64,000 nt of DNA from Blattamonas nauphoetae (Eukaryota; Preaxostyla; Oxymonadida), in NCBI GenBank assembly GCA_033064195.1, contig JARBJD010000306.1:1-64000 (forward strand), in the 5' to 3' direction. The notes under the pieces are model-generated. The model was not told the origin of the DNA, ran no database searches, and worked only from the letters and a program-made list of their open reading frames with translations. The stretch's first letter is position 1, and each line of letters begins with the position of its first letter. Positions 1 to 7,857 of the stretch are shown piece by piece. Position numbers and translations under genes: made by a program.

Positions 1-530
1 GGAATGTTGTAGCTACTCTACTGAATGGTCTTACGTCTGTCAAAAGTTGTCTACGTTCCAATTCAACACACGAAGTTCCATGCAGACTCAATTGACGACT
101 TAACTCCAGAGTTCATGGCTGACTTTAATTTGGCGTAACTTCAATAATGTTTCAGATATTTTTATTTCATTGAAATGTCATCACTGAAAAATAGAACCGT
201 TTGATCCTGAACAGAAAGAGTTCACAAACATCCACGACTTTCGAGATACTTGGAGATGAATAGAAAAGAACTGAATGAGTACACAACTCAGAAACTGAAT
301 AGGATGATCCAAATTGATGGATACAGAATAACAAAAATAAGAGGTGAGATTGCACTGAGAGCCATGTTGATGTGCTTCCACTCCTCCTAATTCACAATCG
401 ATTGATCAAAGATTGTCTGACATTGAAGAATCAATTCGAACGCTCACAGACACTCTCAGCATGAGGCTTCGAAGTTTTGACGAGACGATTGGCAACCTTA
501 TCCAAGAATTAACAGACCCTTCTGATTAGT
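1..530 (+). other. Left-edge coding remnants of the virus-like element
   Basis: Short open stretches on the plus strand have codon use like the neighbouring viral genes. One ends near base 138 and could be the tail of a gene lying outside the window. Others lie between 256 and 528 and are rich in charged, helix-forming residues. None is recognisable. They are treated as fossil parts of the element. Confidence 0.3.
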
Positions 531-555
531 CCATCTTTGTTGATCTCATTCAGTG

Positions 556-1406
556 CTACTCCATCAGTGTTGTATCGAAGAATGACTGCTTCACATTTTG
601 TTTCCTTTGGTAGACATTCCAGAATTGTCGAATATCAATTGGTGAGTTCAACTGAGGATAGACTCGACTGATTCGTTCTTTGTTGAATCCTCCAAAAATC
701 CACATCGAATCGATGTTTGACTTCATGTCAGCTGACAAACTGAAGAGTTCATGCATAGTCAGAAAGAATGTGAATTTCGGTTGTCGATTCTCTAGTAACA
801 AAGTCCATCATTGTCATTCTATTTTGGATGTTCTACGTTCCCCAAGAATTCTGCGACAGTCATCCAAGAGGATAATCGTTTGGAGATTCTTAACTGAGAA
901 ATCATCAATGTAAAGAGCATCAAAGAGATCATCTCTGCATTCATCAGTAATTCTGTTTTGCCACTGGTTGTCAATGATCTCTTCATATGCAGCTTTCGAT
1001 TCAGATAGTTCCAACAGAAATGGAAGTGCATCATCGTATTTGACTTTCACATATGGAACGTTCAGTATTGGTTTAAATTTATCGAAGGTTGGATCAATGT
1101 TCTTATCAGTCACGAAGACAAAGAGGTGAAACAGTTCATTTCTGACTTGAACATTTTGGAGTTTGGCAACTTCTCGAAGAGCATTGAAGGTCTTTCCACT
1201 CTTGTCAACAACAAGGACATTAACACATTGCGATTGAAATTTAAGTCTGGATGTATTTGTGATTGCACTTCATGAGAAACATTCCTACTTGATGCTTCAC
1301 TCAATTTGGCATTCACGTATGCTGTAAGCGATATTGGAGATTTCTTCATTTGTGATTTAACTCTAATTAAAATATACTTTTGGTTTTTTATTTTGTATGA
1401 AAACAC
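556..1406 (-). pseudogene. Remnant of an A32-like packaging ATPase gene
   Basis: The minus strand holds pieces resembling the FtsK/HerA-type genome-packaging ATPase of Polintons and large DNA viruses. The clearest sign is a hydrophobic strand ending in ILLDDC, like a Walker B motif, after a region with VVDKSGKT-type residues. The gene is broken, with at least two breaks. It is transcribed divergently from the 324-aa gene, an arrangement common in these elements. The family call rests on a few motifs only. Confidence 0.45.
1384..1394 (+). promoter_or_regulatory. T-rich late-type promoter box
   Basis: TTTTTTATTTT lies 2 bases before the ATG of the 324-aa gene. It is one of a set of near-identical boxes placed just upstream of the element's genes. 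Confidence 0.6.
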
Positions 1407-2371
1407 ACAATGTCACAAAGATAGTGTACGTTCAACCACAAAGAAAAGCACAAGCGAAGAAACCAAGAATGAGATACGGACCAGAGACTCAAGCAGCATT
1501 GAAACGTATCTATGCCGACGATGATATTCAAACCAGACGCAATGATGTTCTGTGTAGTCTTCCATCAGCACGTGAGTATATTCAGAGAACAGGACGAAAT
1601 TGGACTGCGAAAGTAGAACAATATGGACAAGTTCCTGATGTGATGGTCTACGATAATGATACTGGAGATTTGATTGCAGTCAATGGTGCCATGCTAACTC
1701 CATACAACAGTAGACCAGTCAAAGAGACTTACTATGCAATGAATCCAACTCCAGATATGCGAAGACAGAAACCATACACATCATTCAATCAAGAGAATGG
1801 AAGGAGAATCAAAGCTGTACATCGGAATTTCCTCAAAAATGGAACATACGATTTGCCAACCAATTATCGAGACATCAGCTATGAAGAGATGAAGACCAAA
1901 CGATCTCAACAACCATATGCAATAATGAAGAGAGCTGTTGGTGAACACATGACAGACACATTGGGAATAACTCGTGCAAATCGAAGCAATCCAGCTGATC
2001 CCAGCAAGAATGTGTTAGACAATATGGTGTTCAATTCAATTCAATCACAGATTGCATCACTGATGTGGGATCAATGGCTTCATGATCATGTTCAGGACTA
2101 CAATCCCAGTATGAAACAAAAGAAAGCCTTCAAAGATCAGATTTATCCAGTGTTTCTCCAAATGATCACTCAAGATACAACGTATTTATCGGAATACTGT
2201 ACTCGCTATTCAACTCACATATCAACAGAAGTTAATAAACTGAAAGCCAAAGCATTCAAAACAGTCACAGATGATGATATCAGTGGATTCCAATCTGAAA
2301 TGCCTGGATATTATCGATTCGCTCAGTTGGACAGTTCTGGAATGGGAGCTATAGATCGAGCAGAAATGTGA
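1397..2371 (+). CDS. Unassigned virus-element protein, 324 aa
   Basis: An open frame of 324 codons follows directly after the T-rich box, and the ATG at 1397 is the first in frame. The N terminus is basic (PQRKAQAKKPRMR) and looks like a nucleic-acid-binding or virion tail. The middle is rich in Y, N and R, and the C-terminal third is helical. I recognise no catalytic motif or membrane segment. Its place ahead of the capsid genes suggests a structural or core protein, but that is inference. The matching region of the right copy lies outside the window. Confidence 0.6.
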   Translation: MKTHNVTKIVYVQPQRKAQAKKPRMRYGPETQAALKRIYADDDIQTRRNDVLCSLPSAREYIQRTGRNWTAKVEQYGQVPDVMVYDNDTGDLIAVNGAMLTPYNSRPVKETYYAMNPTPDMRRQKPYTSFNQENGRRIKAVHRNFLKNGTYDLPTNYRDISYEEMKTKRSQQPYAIMKRAVGEHMTDTLGITRANRSNPADPSKNVLDNMVFNSIQSQIASLMWDQWLHDHVQDYNPSMKQKKAFKDQIYPVFLQMITQDTTYLSEYCTRYSTHISTEVNKLKAKAFKTVTDDDISGFQSEMPGYYRFAQLDSSGMGAIDRAEM

Positions 2372-2392
2372 ATTTAAAAACATTAATATATA

Positions 2393-2404
2393 TTTTTTAT
2401 TTTT
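2393..2404 (+). promoter_or_regulatory. T-rich late-type promoter box
   Basis: TTTTTTATTTTT lies 10 bases before the ATG at 2415. Same motif and spacing class as the other boxes of this element. Confidence 0.6.
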
Positions 2405-2414
2405 ATAGAAAGTG

Positions 2415-3041
2415 ATGCAACCAATTCTAAGTTGTCAATTTACAAAACACACAAGTTCTTCTTCAGTACCAACATCAATCACCAACAATGTCATCATCGA
2501 GGATAGGAGCAAAGCTGGTGTAGATAATAGAGGATCGAAGATGGAGATGGTCTCGCTAGAGGCTTCGAACCCTCCTTTGGAGAGAGAAAGAGTGTGCTCT
2601 GAACCTGTGGTATCCAATGAACGTGGAGCTTACGATCCACCACTGGAGACGTATCCATCAGCGCCAATTCAAAGTCGTTCCATTCCACTCCGAGAATACA
2701 CGTCTAATATTTCAGCGTTCAAAGATCAGTTATTACTCGTCTACAAGAATGCATTCGCATGTGAAAAGAAACTACTGAATAATCTCATTGAACCTTCGAA
2801 GAAACTGATCACAAACCAAAGTGATTTATGTGCACTGATTGCGACATTAACTGGAATCAATGATGTGGTGATCGAACTGGATGATTTGTCTGATAAGTGT
2901 TTATGTCTGAATAAACTCCCAGTGTTTAGAACCATTTTCAAGATCCTTGTTGGAGGAAAAGATATGAGTATTGCCTACAATGAAGCATACAACACCATCC
3001 TCAATTATGGCATTTCTCTGACGAAAGCTATTCCTCGCTAA
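2415..3041 (+). CDS. Unassigned virus-element protein, 208 aa
   Basis: I chose ATG at 2415; an in-frame GTG immediately before it is less likely. The first 95 residues are low-complexity and polar (S, T, P, E). The rest looks like a compact helical domain (FKDQLLLVYKNAFACEKKLL...). No family is recognised. A 25-bp stretch at 2551-2575 resembles a motif found twice more in the window, which hints that part of the polar N-terminal region was acquired. Probably a minor virion protein, judged by position only. Confidence 0.55.
   Translation: MQPILSCQFTKHTSSSSVPTSITNNVIIEDRSKAGVDNRGSKMEMVSLEASNPPLERERVCSEPVVSNERGAYDPPLETYPSAPIQSRSIPLREYTSNISAFKDQLLLVYKNAFACEKKLLNNLIEPSKKLITNQSDLCALIATLTGINDVVIELDDLSDKCLCLNKLPVFRTIFKILVGGKDMSIAYNEAYNTILNYGISLTKAIPR
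2551..2575 (-). repeat. Dispersed TTCGAA motif, copy 1
   Basis: The reverse strand reads AGGGTTCGAAGC followed by CTCTAGCGAGA. The same motif occurs at 53,721-53,744 and 63,697-63,719. It resembles a tRNA T-arm and lies here inside an otherwise unrelated gene. Confidence 0.5.
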
Positions 3042-3059
3042 AATTATAAATGAATTGTA

Positions 3060-3071
3060 TTTTTTATTTTT
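3060..3071 (+). promoter_or_regulatory. T-rich late-type promoter box
   Basis: TTTTTTATTTTT lies 6 bases before the ATG at 3078; the linker is CAATAA. Confidence 0.65.
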
Positions 3072-3077
3072 CAATAA

Positions 3078-3386
3078 ATGGCACCAGGAAGTTTCAACAA
3101 ACTCAAAAATATCGGCAAGCAATTCTTTCAATTCATCAAACCTCTAGCTCCAACGTTGCTTCAAGTCGGTGGTGGATTACTCTCTCAAACGAACAGTAAA
3201 TTCGGACAAACAGCAGGTGGAATACTGAATGGATTAGGAGGAATGATGGACGTTTATCAACAGAATAAGGCAATCAATCGACAACAAAATCCAAAGATGA
3301 TCGAGTACGAACCACCTCGAAATGGACGATACTCAAATGATGAGATGCCACTCTCGTCAAATTCCAAAATTCAATTCAAAGGATAA
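3078..3386 (+). CDS. Small amphipathic virion-type protein, 102 aa
   Basis: The protein starts MAPGSFNKLKNIGKQFFQFI, an amphipathic helix, followed by a glycine-rich stretch (GGGLLSQTNSKFGQTAGGILNGLGGMM) and a polar, basic tail. The following gene begins with the same MAPG start and similar organisation. Small proteins with a membrane-active N-terminal helix next to capsid genes recall adenovirus protein VI/X and the minor virion proteins of Polintons and adintoviruses. That comparison is by character, not by alignment. Confidence 0.55.
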   Translation: MAPGSFNKLKNIGKQFFQFIKPLAPTLLQVGGGLLSQTNSKFGQTAGGILNGLGGMMDVYQQNKAINRQQNPKMIEYEPPRNGRYSNDEMPLSSNSKIQFKG

Positions 3387-3405
3387 AAATTCACTAGTAA
3401 TCAGA

Positions 3406-3418
3406 TTTTTTTATTTTT
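3406..3418 (+). promoter_or_regulatory. T-rich late-type promoter box
   Basis: TTTTTTTATTTTT lies 6 bases before the ATG at 3425. Confidence 0.65.
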
Positions 3419-3424
3419 ATTAAA

Positions 3425-3727
3425 ATGGCACCAGGTTGGATATCAAAATTAGCAGCAGTTGGCAAAAATATACTCAGAGTTGGAGCTCCATTTCTGAACC
3501 TAATTCCCTTCGTTGGGCCACTGATTTCTAAAGTCGCACAGACAGGTGTTGAGATGATACCAGATGTGAAATCGGATCAGCAAATCCATGCAGAAAAGAT
3601 GGCACAATATGAGCAAGCGATCAATGAAGGAAATACACCAGTTGCACACAAACTCAGAGGAGAAATACTGAGACTGGAAGAAAAGCTGAAGCCGAAACCA
3701 AAGAAGAAGAAAGTGAAAAAGAAATAA
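3425..3727 (+). CDS. Small basic virion-type protein, 100 aa
   Basis: It starts MAPGWISKLAAVGKNILRVG, an amphipathic helix, followed by a hydrophobic segment (APFLNLIPFVGPLISKVA), a charged coiled-coil-like stretch and a lysine-rich tail (KPKPKKKKVKKK). The shared MAPG start with the preceding gene suggests the two are paralogues or share a processing or entry function. A basic tail would suit DNA contact inside a capsid. The inverted copy at the right edge keeps the same sequence with only small changes, so the reading frame was under selection. Confidence 0.6.
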   Translation: MAPGWISKLAAVGKNILRVGAPFLNLIPFVGPLISKVAQTGVEMIPDVKSDQQIHAEKMAQYEQAINEGNTPVAHKLRGEILRLEEKLKPKPKKKKVKKK

Positions 3728-3736
3728 GCAATACAG

Positions 3737-3749
3737 TTTTTTTATTTTT
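3737..3749 (+). promoter_or_regulatory. T-rich late-type promoter box
   Basis: TTTTTTTATTTTT lies 6 bases before the first capsid gene. The identical box is present at the mirrored gene (63,647-63,659). Confidence 0.7.
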
Positions 3750-3755
3750 GATAAA

Positions 3756-5615
3756 ATGAACTCACATATAACACATCTGACAAACAAAAGAACTGGAGCA
3801 TCATCATTGACTGGAAATACAACTGGATCAATCAAGTATACCAGAGATGACATTGGACAAATACAACAACAACTCATGTCTGAACATCACATTAATTATC
3901 TTCTGAATGATGGAGCACACAGTACTTCCATTCAGGAATTAAAACCATCCGAGAATTCACGATTCTACAAAGGACAGGAAATAATCATTCCGTTGACTGG
4001 TAATCAAGACATTTGTCAAATCGATGATTCCTTCATTACGTTCACAATGACAGCAAGGCTTAAAGTGAATAATTGGAAGACAAATTCCAGTAAAAATGGA
4101 TCGTACATGAATGAGAGGATATTCATCTTTGTTGGACTCAAACATTCGGCATCAATCTTTCGTGACCTTACTGTTCTTCACAACAATCAGAGAATCATCA
4201 GCACAACAACTAATGACGTGTCAATGGAGTCTCACATCTACAATATGATCAAGCCAAAGAGTCAATTGGAGAATCGTAAACATTGTCACACACCTTGGCA
4301 GAATGCTTGGAATCACGATGAATCTGTTGCTGGTGTTTTTATTCCACTTTCTGATTTCACAACAACTTCTGGAACTGGTGTATTTAAAGACTCAATTGAT
4401 GTTCCAATTCGTGTGTCAATCAATCTGGAAGATCTTCTCATTTTCTCTGGAATGACTGACTATCCTGCATGCCTCTTTGGAGATTTGAAATTAAGTGTAC
4501 ACATGAATAAGGATGCGTTTGTTTGTTGTCCAGTTAATCCTGAACTCACTCTGAAGAACACACTTTCATTAATCGTTACTGGGACTGCTGCAGCGCCTAA
4601 GATAAAAGCATCAATTGCCGATTGTATTCAGCATCGTCCCTATTTCTTAAACAATCTCGTAACCTCATGCACAAAGAACTTCGTTCAAATTGGCCAATCA
4701 TTTCTTCAACCAACAGTTACGAAAGACATTGTGTATTCATCAGCTGGTACAGTCACGACAGAACCAGAATATGTGGATCAGTACATCTCACTAAACATCA
4801 CCGAGTATCAAATTGATGATGTGTATTGCATGAGCTCTGGATACAATATGAAAGAAATTGCGAAAGAGAATCTGAAGCAGATGTACACAAATCGTCCTGG
4901 AACAATTCCAGCAGAAAAGATATCGTTCTATCCATTTCAGAAGACACCAACTGAAACAGGAATTAATTGCACTCAACAAATGGTGGTTGTTAATGCGAAG
5001 GATATTATGCTCCTCTTCCGTCACTACGACAATGAAGTCACTTGTTTCCACAATCCAATGCAGAAGGATATCCAAGTGAATCTACTCGACAAATACTATC
5101 CAGATCAACCAACAACAACTATTGGAGCTCGCTTCTATCAGTTCGCATTATCAACTCTCAATCTCGATTCGTACCTCGCTGTTCCTGATGATTTGGAGCG
5201 ATCACTGACGGATTCTCTCGTTGAAGAGAAACTCACTGGTGATCAGAATTATCCCAATGAGACAATGACAAGAGTTCGACCGATTCATGACAACACTGAC
5301 TTCCTTATGTGCTTTTCAACACAGAGAAGTGGGTGTCCAACGAACTGTAATGATTCCATCAGTTCAAAAGGAAACACTGCTGTCACTTTGAGATCACATC
5401 CAATCTATCAAGGTAATCTCGATACATACTATAATGTATACAACCCAAGTCAAAGTGGTGGAAACATGACAACATTTACTCATCCTCCTGCACCAATTTT
5501 AGCAACAACCGCAACCACATGGTGGGTATTACGATACAGCAATGGCAAACCAAAAGTTGAGTACTACCCAAATCACACATTGAAAGCGTTGCACAAAGAT
5601 TTAGGAATCATGTAG
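3756..5615 (+). CDS. Major-capsid-like protein 1, 619 aa
   Basis: Length and composition fit a double-jelly-roll major capsid protein. It is beta-rich, has many T/N/P loops and no membrane segment. Around residue 220 the stretch IPIRVSINLEDLLIFSGM, then FGDLKLSVHM, resembles the strand-loop-strand region found in Polinton and PLV capsids. The next gene has the equivalent (LPLSTFDQYPNSIFGNLRLR), and both end with a PPAPILA.. or PPPPILA.. segment followed by a tryptophan- or tyrosine-rich strand. The two are therefore paralogues. A second, mirrored copy lies at 61,778-63,640. The function is inferred from family resemblance and context. Confidence 0.6.
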   Translation: MNSHITHLTNKRTGASSLTGNTTGSIKYTRDDIGQIQQQLMSEHHINYLLNDGAHSTSIQELKPSENSRFYKGQEIIIPLTGNQDICQIDDSFITFTMTARLKVNNWKTNSSKNGSYMNERIFIFVGLKHSASIFRDLTVLHNNQRIISTTTNDVSMESHIYNMIKPKSQLENRKHCHTPWQNAWNHDESVAGVFIPLSDFTTTSGTGVFKDSIDVPIRVSINLEDLLIFSGMTDYPACLFGDLKLSVHMNKDAFVCCPVNPELTLKNTLSLIVTGTAAAPKIKASIADCIQHRPYFLNNLVTSCTKNFVQIGQSFLQPTVTKDIVYSSAGTVTTEPEYVDQYISLNITEYQIDDVYCMSSGYNMKEIAKENLKQMYTNRPGTIPAEKISFYPFQKTPTETGINCTQQMVVVNAKDIMLLFRHYDNEVTCFHNPMQKDIQVNLLDKYYPDQPTTTIGARFYQFALSTLNLDSYLAVPDDLERSLTDSLVEEKLTGDQNYPNETMTRVRPIHDNTDFLMCFSTQRSGCPTNCNDSISSKGNTAVTLRSHPIYQGNLDTYYNVYNPSQSGGNMTTFTHPPAPILATTATTWWVLRYSNGKPKVEYYPNHTLKALHKDLGIM

Positions 5616-5649
5616 AGACAAAACAGTAAAAGAAAATTATGATATTGTA

Positions 5650-5661
5650 TTTTTTATTTTT
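5650..5661 (+). promoter_or_regulatory. T-rich late-type promoter box
   Basis: TTTTTTATTTTT lies 6 bases before the ATG at 5668, with the same CAATAA linker as at 3060-3077. Confidence 0.7.
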
Positions 5662-5667
5662 CAATAA

Positions 5668-7347
5668 ATGAGAAGTATCAGATCAAATCAATCCAAACCA
5701 ACATCGACATTAATTGAGCAAATCGAAGTCCAATCATACTTGCCAAAACAATGGGATTCAGAGCCACACATTTATTCCATCCAAGAAGTGCATCCAACGA
5801 ATCCACCTATGCCTTGTAGAATCGGAGATGAGATTGAAGTTCCACTGTGTTATGATGGTCATGATGTGACTGAGTTTGCGAAGAGTCATTTACGAATAGA
5901 TCTAACGATCACTGTTCCGTATGAGCAACCGACGACAGACAGAAACTACTACCCTAACATGTATGCAATGTTCTACGGATATAAGTCATCATCAGATGCA
6001 ATTCGAGATATGAGACTCGTCGACAGTAAAGGAAACATCATTGACAATACACTCCAGAATAATCATGTTCACGAATCATTTCTGTATCATACATTCAAGT
6101 CATTTGAAGAGAAAAACAACATGAAGCATTGCTACAGTCTTTTTGAAAATGTTCAGAGAATTGATCCAAGTGTTTGTGGATGCTACTTTTCTCCAACTCC
6201 AAATACTGAAACAGTGTTCCCAATTACAATTCCTCTGGTTATTCCGTTTGTGAATTTACTTCCACTGAGTACTTTTGATCAGTATCCAAATTCCATCTTT
6301 GGCAATTTACGTTTGAGATTTCATTTGACAACTGATTCACTTGTGTACTGTCCGATTCGAGTACCCACAGTCATTCGAAAAGGACTTGAACGATACGTGG
6401 AGAAAGATCCAACAGGAAAATATACTACTCACAAATCTCATCACGCACTATTACAAGATGGAGAATTCTCAAATGTGACTCAGGAATTCACACAAATTGG
6501 AAATCCAGTTTATCAATATTATACATATTCAGATCCAGATCCAAGTACTGGAATTGTGCATACTACAGTTAAATCAACCACTTCCACGGTTCTGAATTCA
6601 TCTGTAGACAAGGTCACTTCGATTTGCTACGGATATCAAATCACTGATGCAACGAAGCAATCCCTCTTCAACACGTATTCAAAGACATTGTACGTCTTGA
6701 AAGCAGAAAGAATTGACACACAATCATTTCAATCATCTGCAAATGCAAAGGGAGTGAGATCAAACATTAGTATCAAACTCAACAATCTCATGAATCTTAT
6801 GTGCTTATTCCCCGATCGACCAAATGAATGTACAGTCTTCAGAAATCCTCAATATGTTGGTCACTTCGAAATGCTAGGAAATAACTATCCCAATTTCCCA
6901 ATGTCAACAAACTCACCAGAGTTCTATCAAATGATGATGGTGAATGGTGATTTCATTGGCTGTTCGGCAACACAAGAGTTTGAGAATTCCATTTGTGAAC
7001 CTCGCAACTACGTCTATGGTGGAAAGGAGAGCAGAAAACTGAGACCATCAACGGATGCAACTTCGTTCACATTTATGGTTCCAACAGATCGAAGTGAAAT
7101 CGCTGGTGGAGAAGAAGGTATATCGACAGCAGAGTCAGTGAACATTGTCTTCAGAGGAACACCGATCGTTCAAGGAGAATTGGATCCATATTTCACCTCA
7201 ACTCCAGAAGGTCCTCCTCCACCAATACTGGCATTGCATCAAGCTACATATTGGCTGTTCTGGATTGAGAATGGACAACCACGAGTGCGATATGTCATTG
7301 ATCGTCGACTCCAAGAAGCATATGAAGAAGTGAAGAGAGGATATTAA
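5668..7347 (+). CDS. Major-capsid-like protein 2, 559 aa
   Basis: A paralogue of the preceding 619-aa protein, separated from it by only 52 bases. Shared features include an early charged GDEIEVPLCYDGHDVTEF strand region aligning with GQEIIIPLTGNQDICQI of protein 1, a central IPFVNLLPLSTF..IFGNLRLRF segment and a common C-terminal PPPPILALHQATYWLFW block. The length is within the range of double-jelly-roll capsid proteins. Two such genes side by side suggest a capsid built from two related capsomers, or one capsomer and a specialised vertex or spike protein. The mirrored copy is interrupted by another element. Confidence 0.55.
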   Translation: MRSIRSNQSKPTSTLIEQIEVQSYLPKQWDSEPHIYSIQEVHPTNPPMPCRIGDEIEVPLCYDGHDVTEFAKSHLRIDLTITVPYEQPTTDRNYYPNMYAMFYGYKSSSDAIRDMRLVDSKGNIIDNTLQNNHVHESFLYHTFKSFEEKNNMKHCYSLFENVQRIDPSVCGCYFSPTPNTETVFPITIPLVIPFVNLLPLSTFDQYPNSIFGNLRLRFHLTTDSLVYCPIRVPTVIRKGLERYVEKDPTGKYTTHKSHHALLQDGEFSNVTQEFTQIGNPVYQYYTYSDPDPSTGIVHTTVKSTTSTVLNSSVDKVTSICYGYQITDATKQSLFNTYSKTLYVLKAERIDTQSFQSSANAKGVRSNISIKLNNLMNLMCLFPDRPNECTVFRNPQYVGHFEMLGNNYPNFPMSTNSPEFYQMMMVNGDFIGCSATQEFENSICEPRNYVYGGKESRKLRPSTDATSFTFMVPTDRSEIAGGEEGISTAESVNIVFRGTPIVQGELDPYFTSTPEGPPPPILALHQATYWLFWIENGQPRVRYVIDRRLQEAYEEVKRGY

Positions 7348-7377
7348 TGCATAGCATTTCTAGAATGACAGAGTCAT
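7346..7377 (+). terminator. Double-hairpin 3'-end cassette after capsid gene 2
   Basis: Two small perfect hairpins follow one another: AATGCataGCATT and ATGACagaGTCAT, separated by TCTAGA. The stop codon of capsid gene 2 overlaps the start. The same pair occurs at 7,826-7,857 and 56,287-56,318 with different loop bases but unchanged stems. The mirrored capsid gene 2 lacks the cassette. A 3'-end or termination role is inferred. Confidence 0.55.
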
Positions 7378-7393
7378 ATTACTAAATTGAATA

Positions 7394-7403
7394 TTTTATT
7401 TTT
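7394..7403 (+). promoter_or_regulatory. T-rich late-type promoter box
   Basis: TTTTATTTTT lies 13 bases before the ATG at 7417. The mirrored gene has the same box at 56,741-56,751. Confidence 0.6.
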
Positions 7404-7416
7404 GTAGAAATCACAA

Positions 7417-7827
7417 ATGGTCAAACGTTATTTCTCAATTCAGAATTCTCACACTGCTCAATTACCTCCTGATTTTACCAATTCCAGAAACCAAAAATAT
7501 GTTCACTTCCTCGACTGTAAACTCATTCATGTGAAAGAAGAGATTACTGGGAACTCAACTGTCATCTCAAAAGACATTCCACAGCACATAACAATCCATG
7601 GTGATTGGATCCAGACTGATGCATTCAATGATTCATTTGTTGCTTTCTGTAACGAACAGATTGCGAAGCGAAAGAAGTGGGAACTAAGCACTCGACAATC
7701 GATTGTGAAGATCTGGTTCAAAGACAGTTCTGGTGACTCAATCGAGATGGAAACAACCGAGACAATCAATGGAAAAATAATCAAGGAGTATTATGAATTT
7801 CTGGTTGATCTCATGTTGGAGTATTAA
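7417..7827 (+). CDS. Unassigned 136-aa protein, possible small single-domain capsid protein
   Basis: A compact acidic-to-neutral protein with alternating strands (YVHFLDCKLIHVKEEI, HITIHGDWIQTD, QSIVKIWFKDSSGDSIEMET) and a short helical C terminus. The size could fit a single-jelly-roll minor capsid (penton-like) protein, which a capsid of this kind would need, but no diagnostic motif is visible. The mirrored copy (56,317-56,727) is the same length and differs by scattered substitutions only. It converges on the S74 fibre gene, and the two stop codons share the double-hairpin cassette. Confidence 0.6.
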   Translation: MVKRYFSIQNSHTAQLPPDFTNSRNQKYVHFLDCKLIHVKEEITGNSTVISKDIPQHITIHGDWIQTDAFNDSFVAFCNEQIAKRKKWELSTRQSIVKIWFKDSSGDSIEMETTETINGKIIKEYYEFLVDLMLEY

Positions 7828-7857
7828 TGCTTCGCATTTCTATGATGACGGAGTCAT
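7826..7857. terminator. Double-hairpin cassette between convergent genes
   Basis: AATGCttcGCATT and ATGACggaGTCAT in tandem. The stop codon of the plus-strand 136-aa gene overlaps the start of the first hairpin, and the stop codon of the minus-strand fibre gene lies between the two. It is symmetrical enough to work for both strands. The mirrored cassette keeps both stems with changed loops. Confidence 0.6.

Noticed and set aside
7346-7377. Rho-independent bacterial-type terminator
   Set aside because: There is no T-tract after the hairpins, and the setting is eukaryotic; a 3'-end or processing signal is the better reading.
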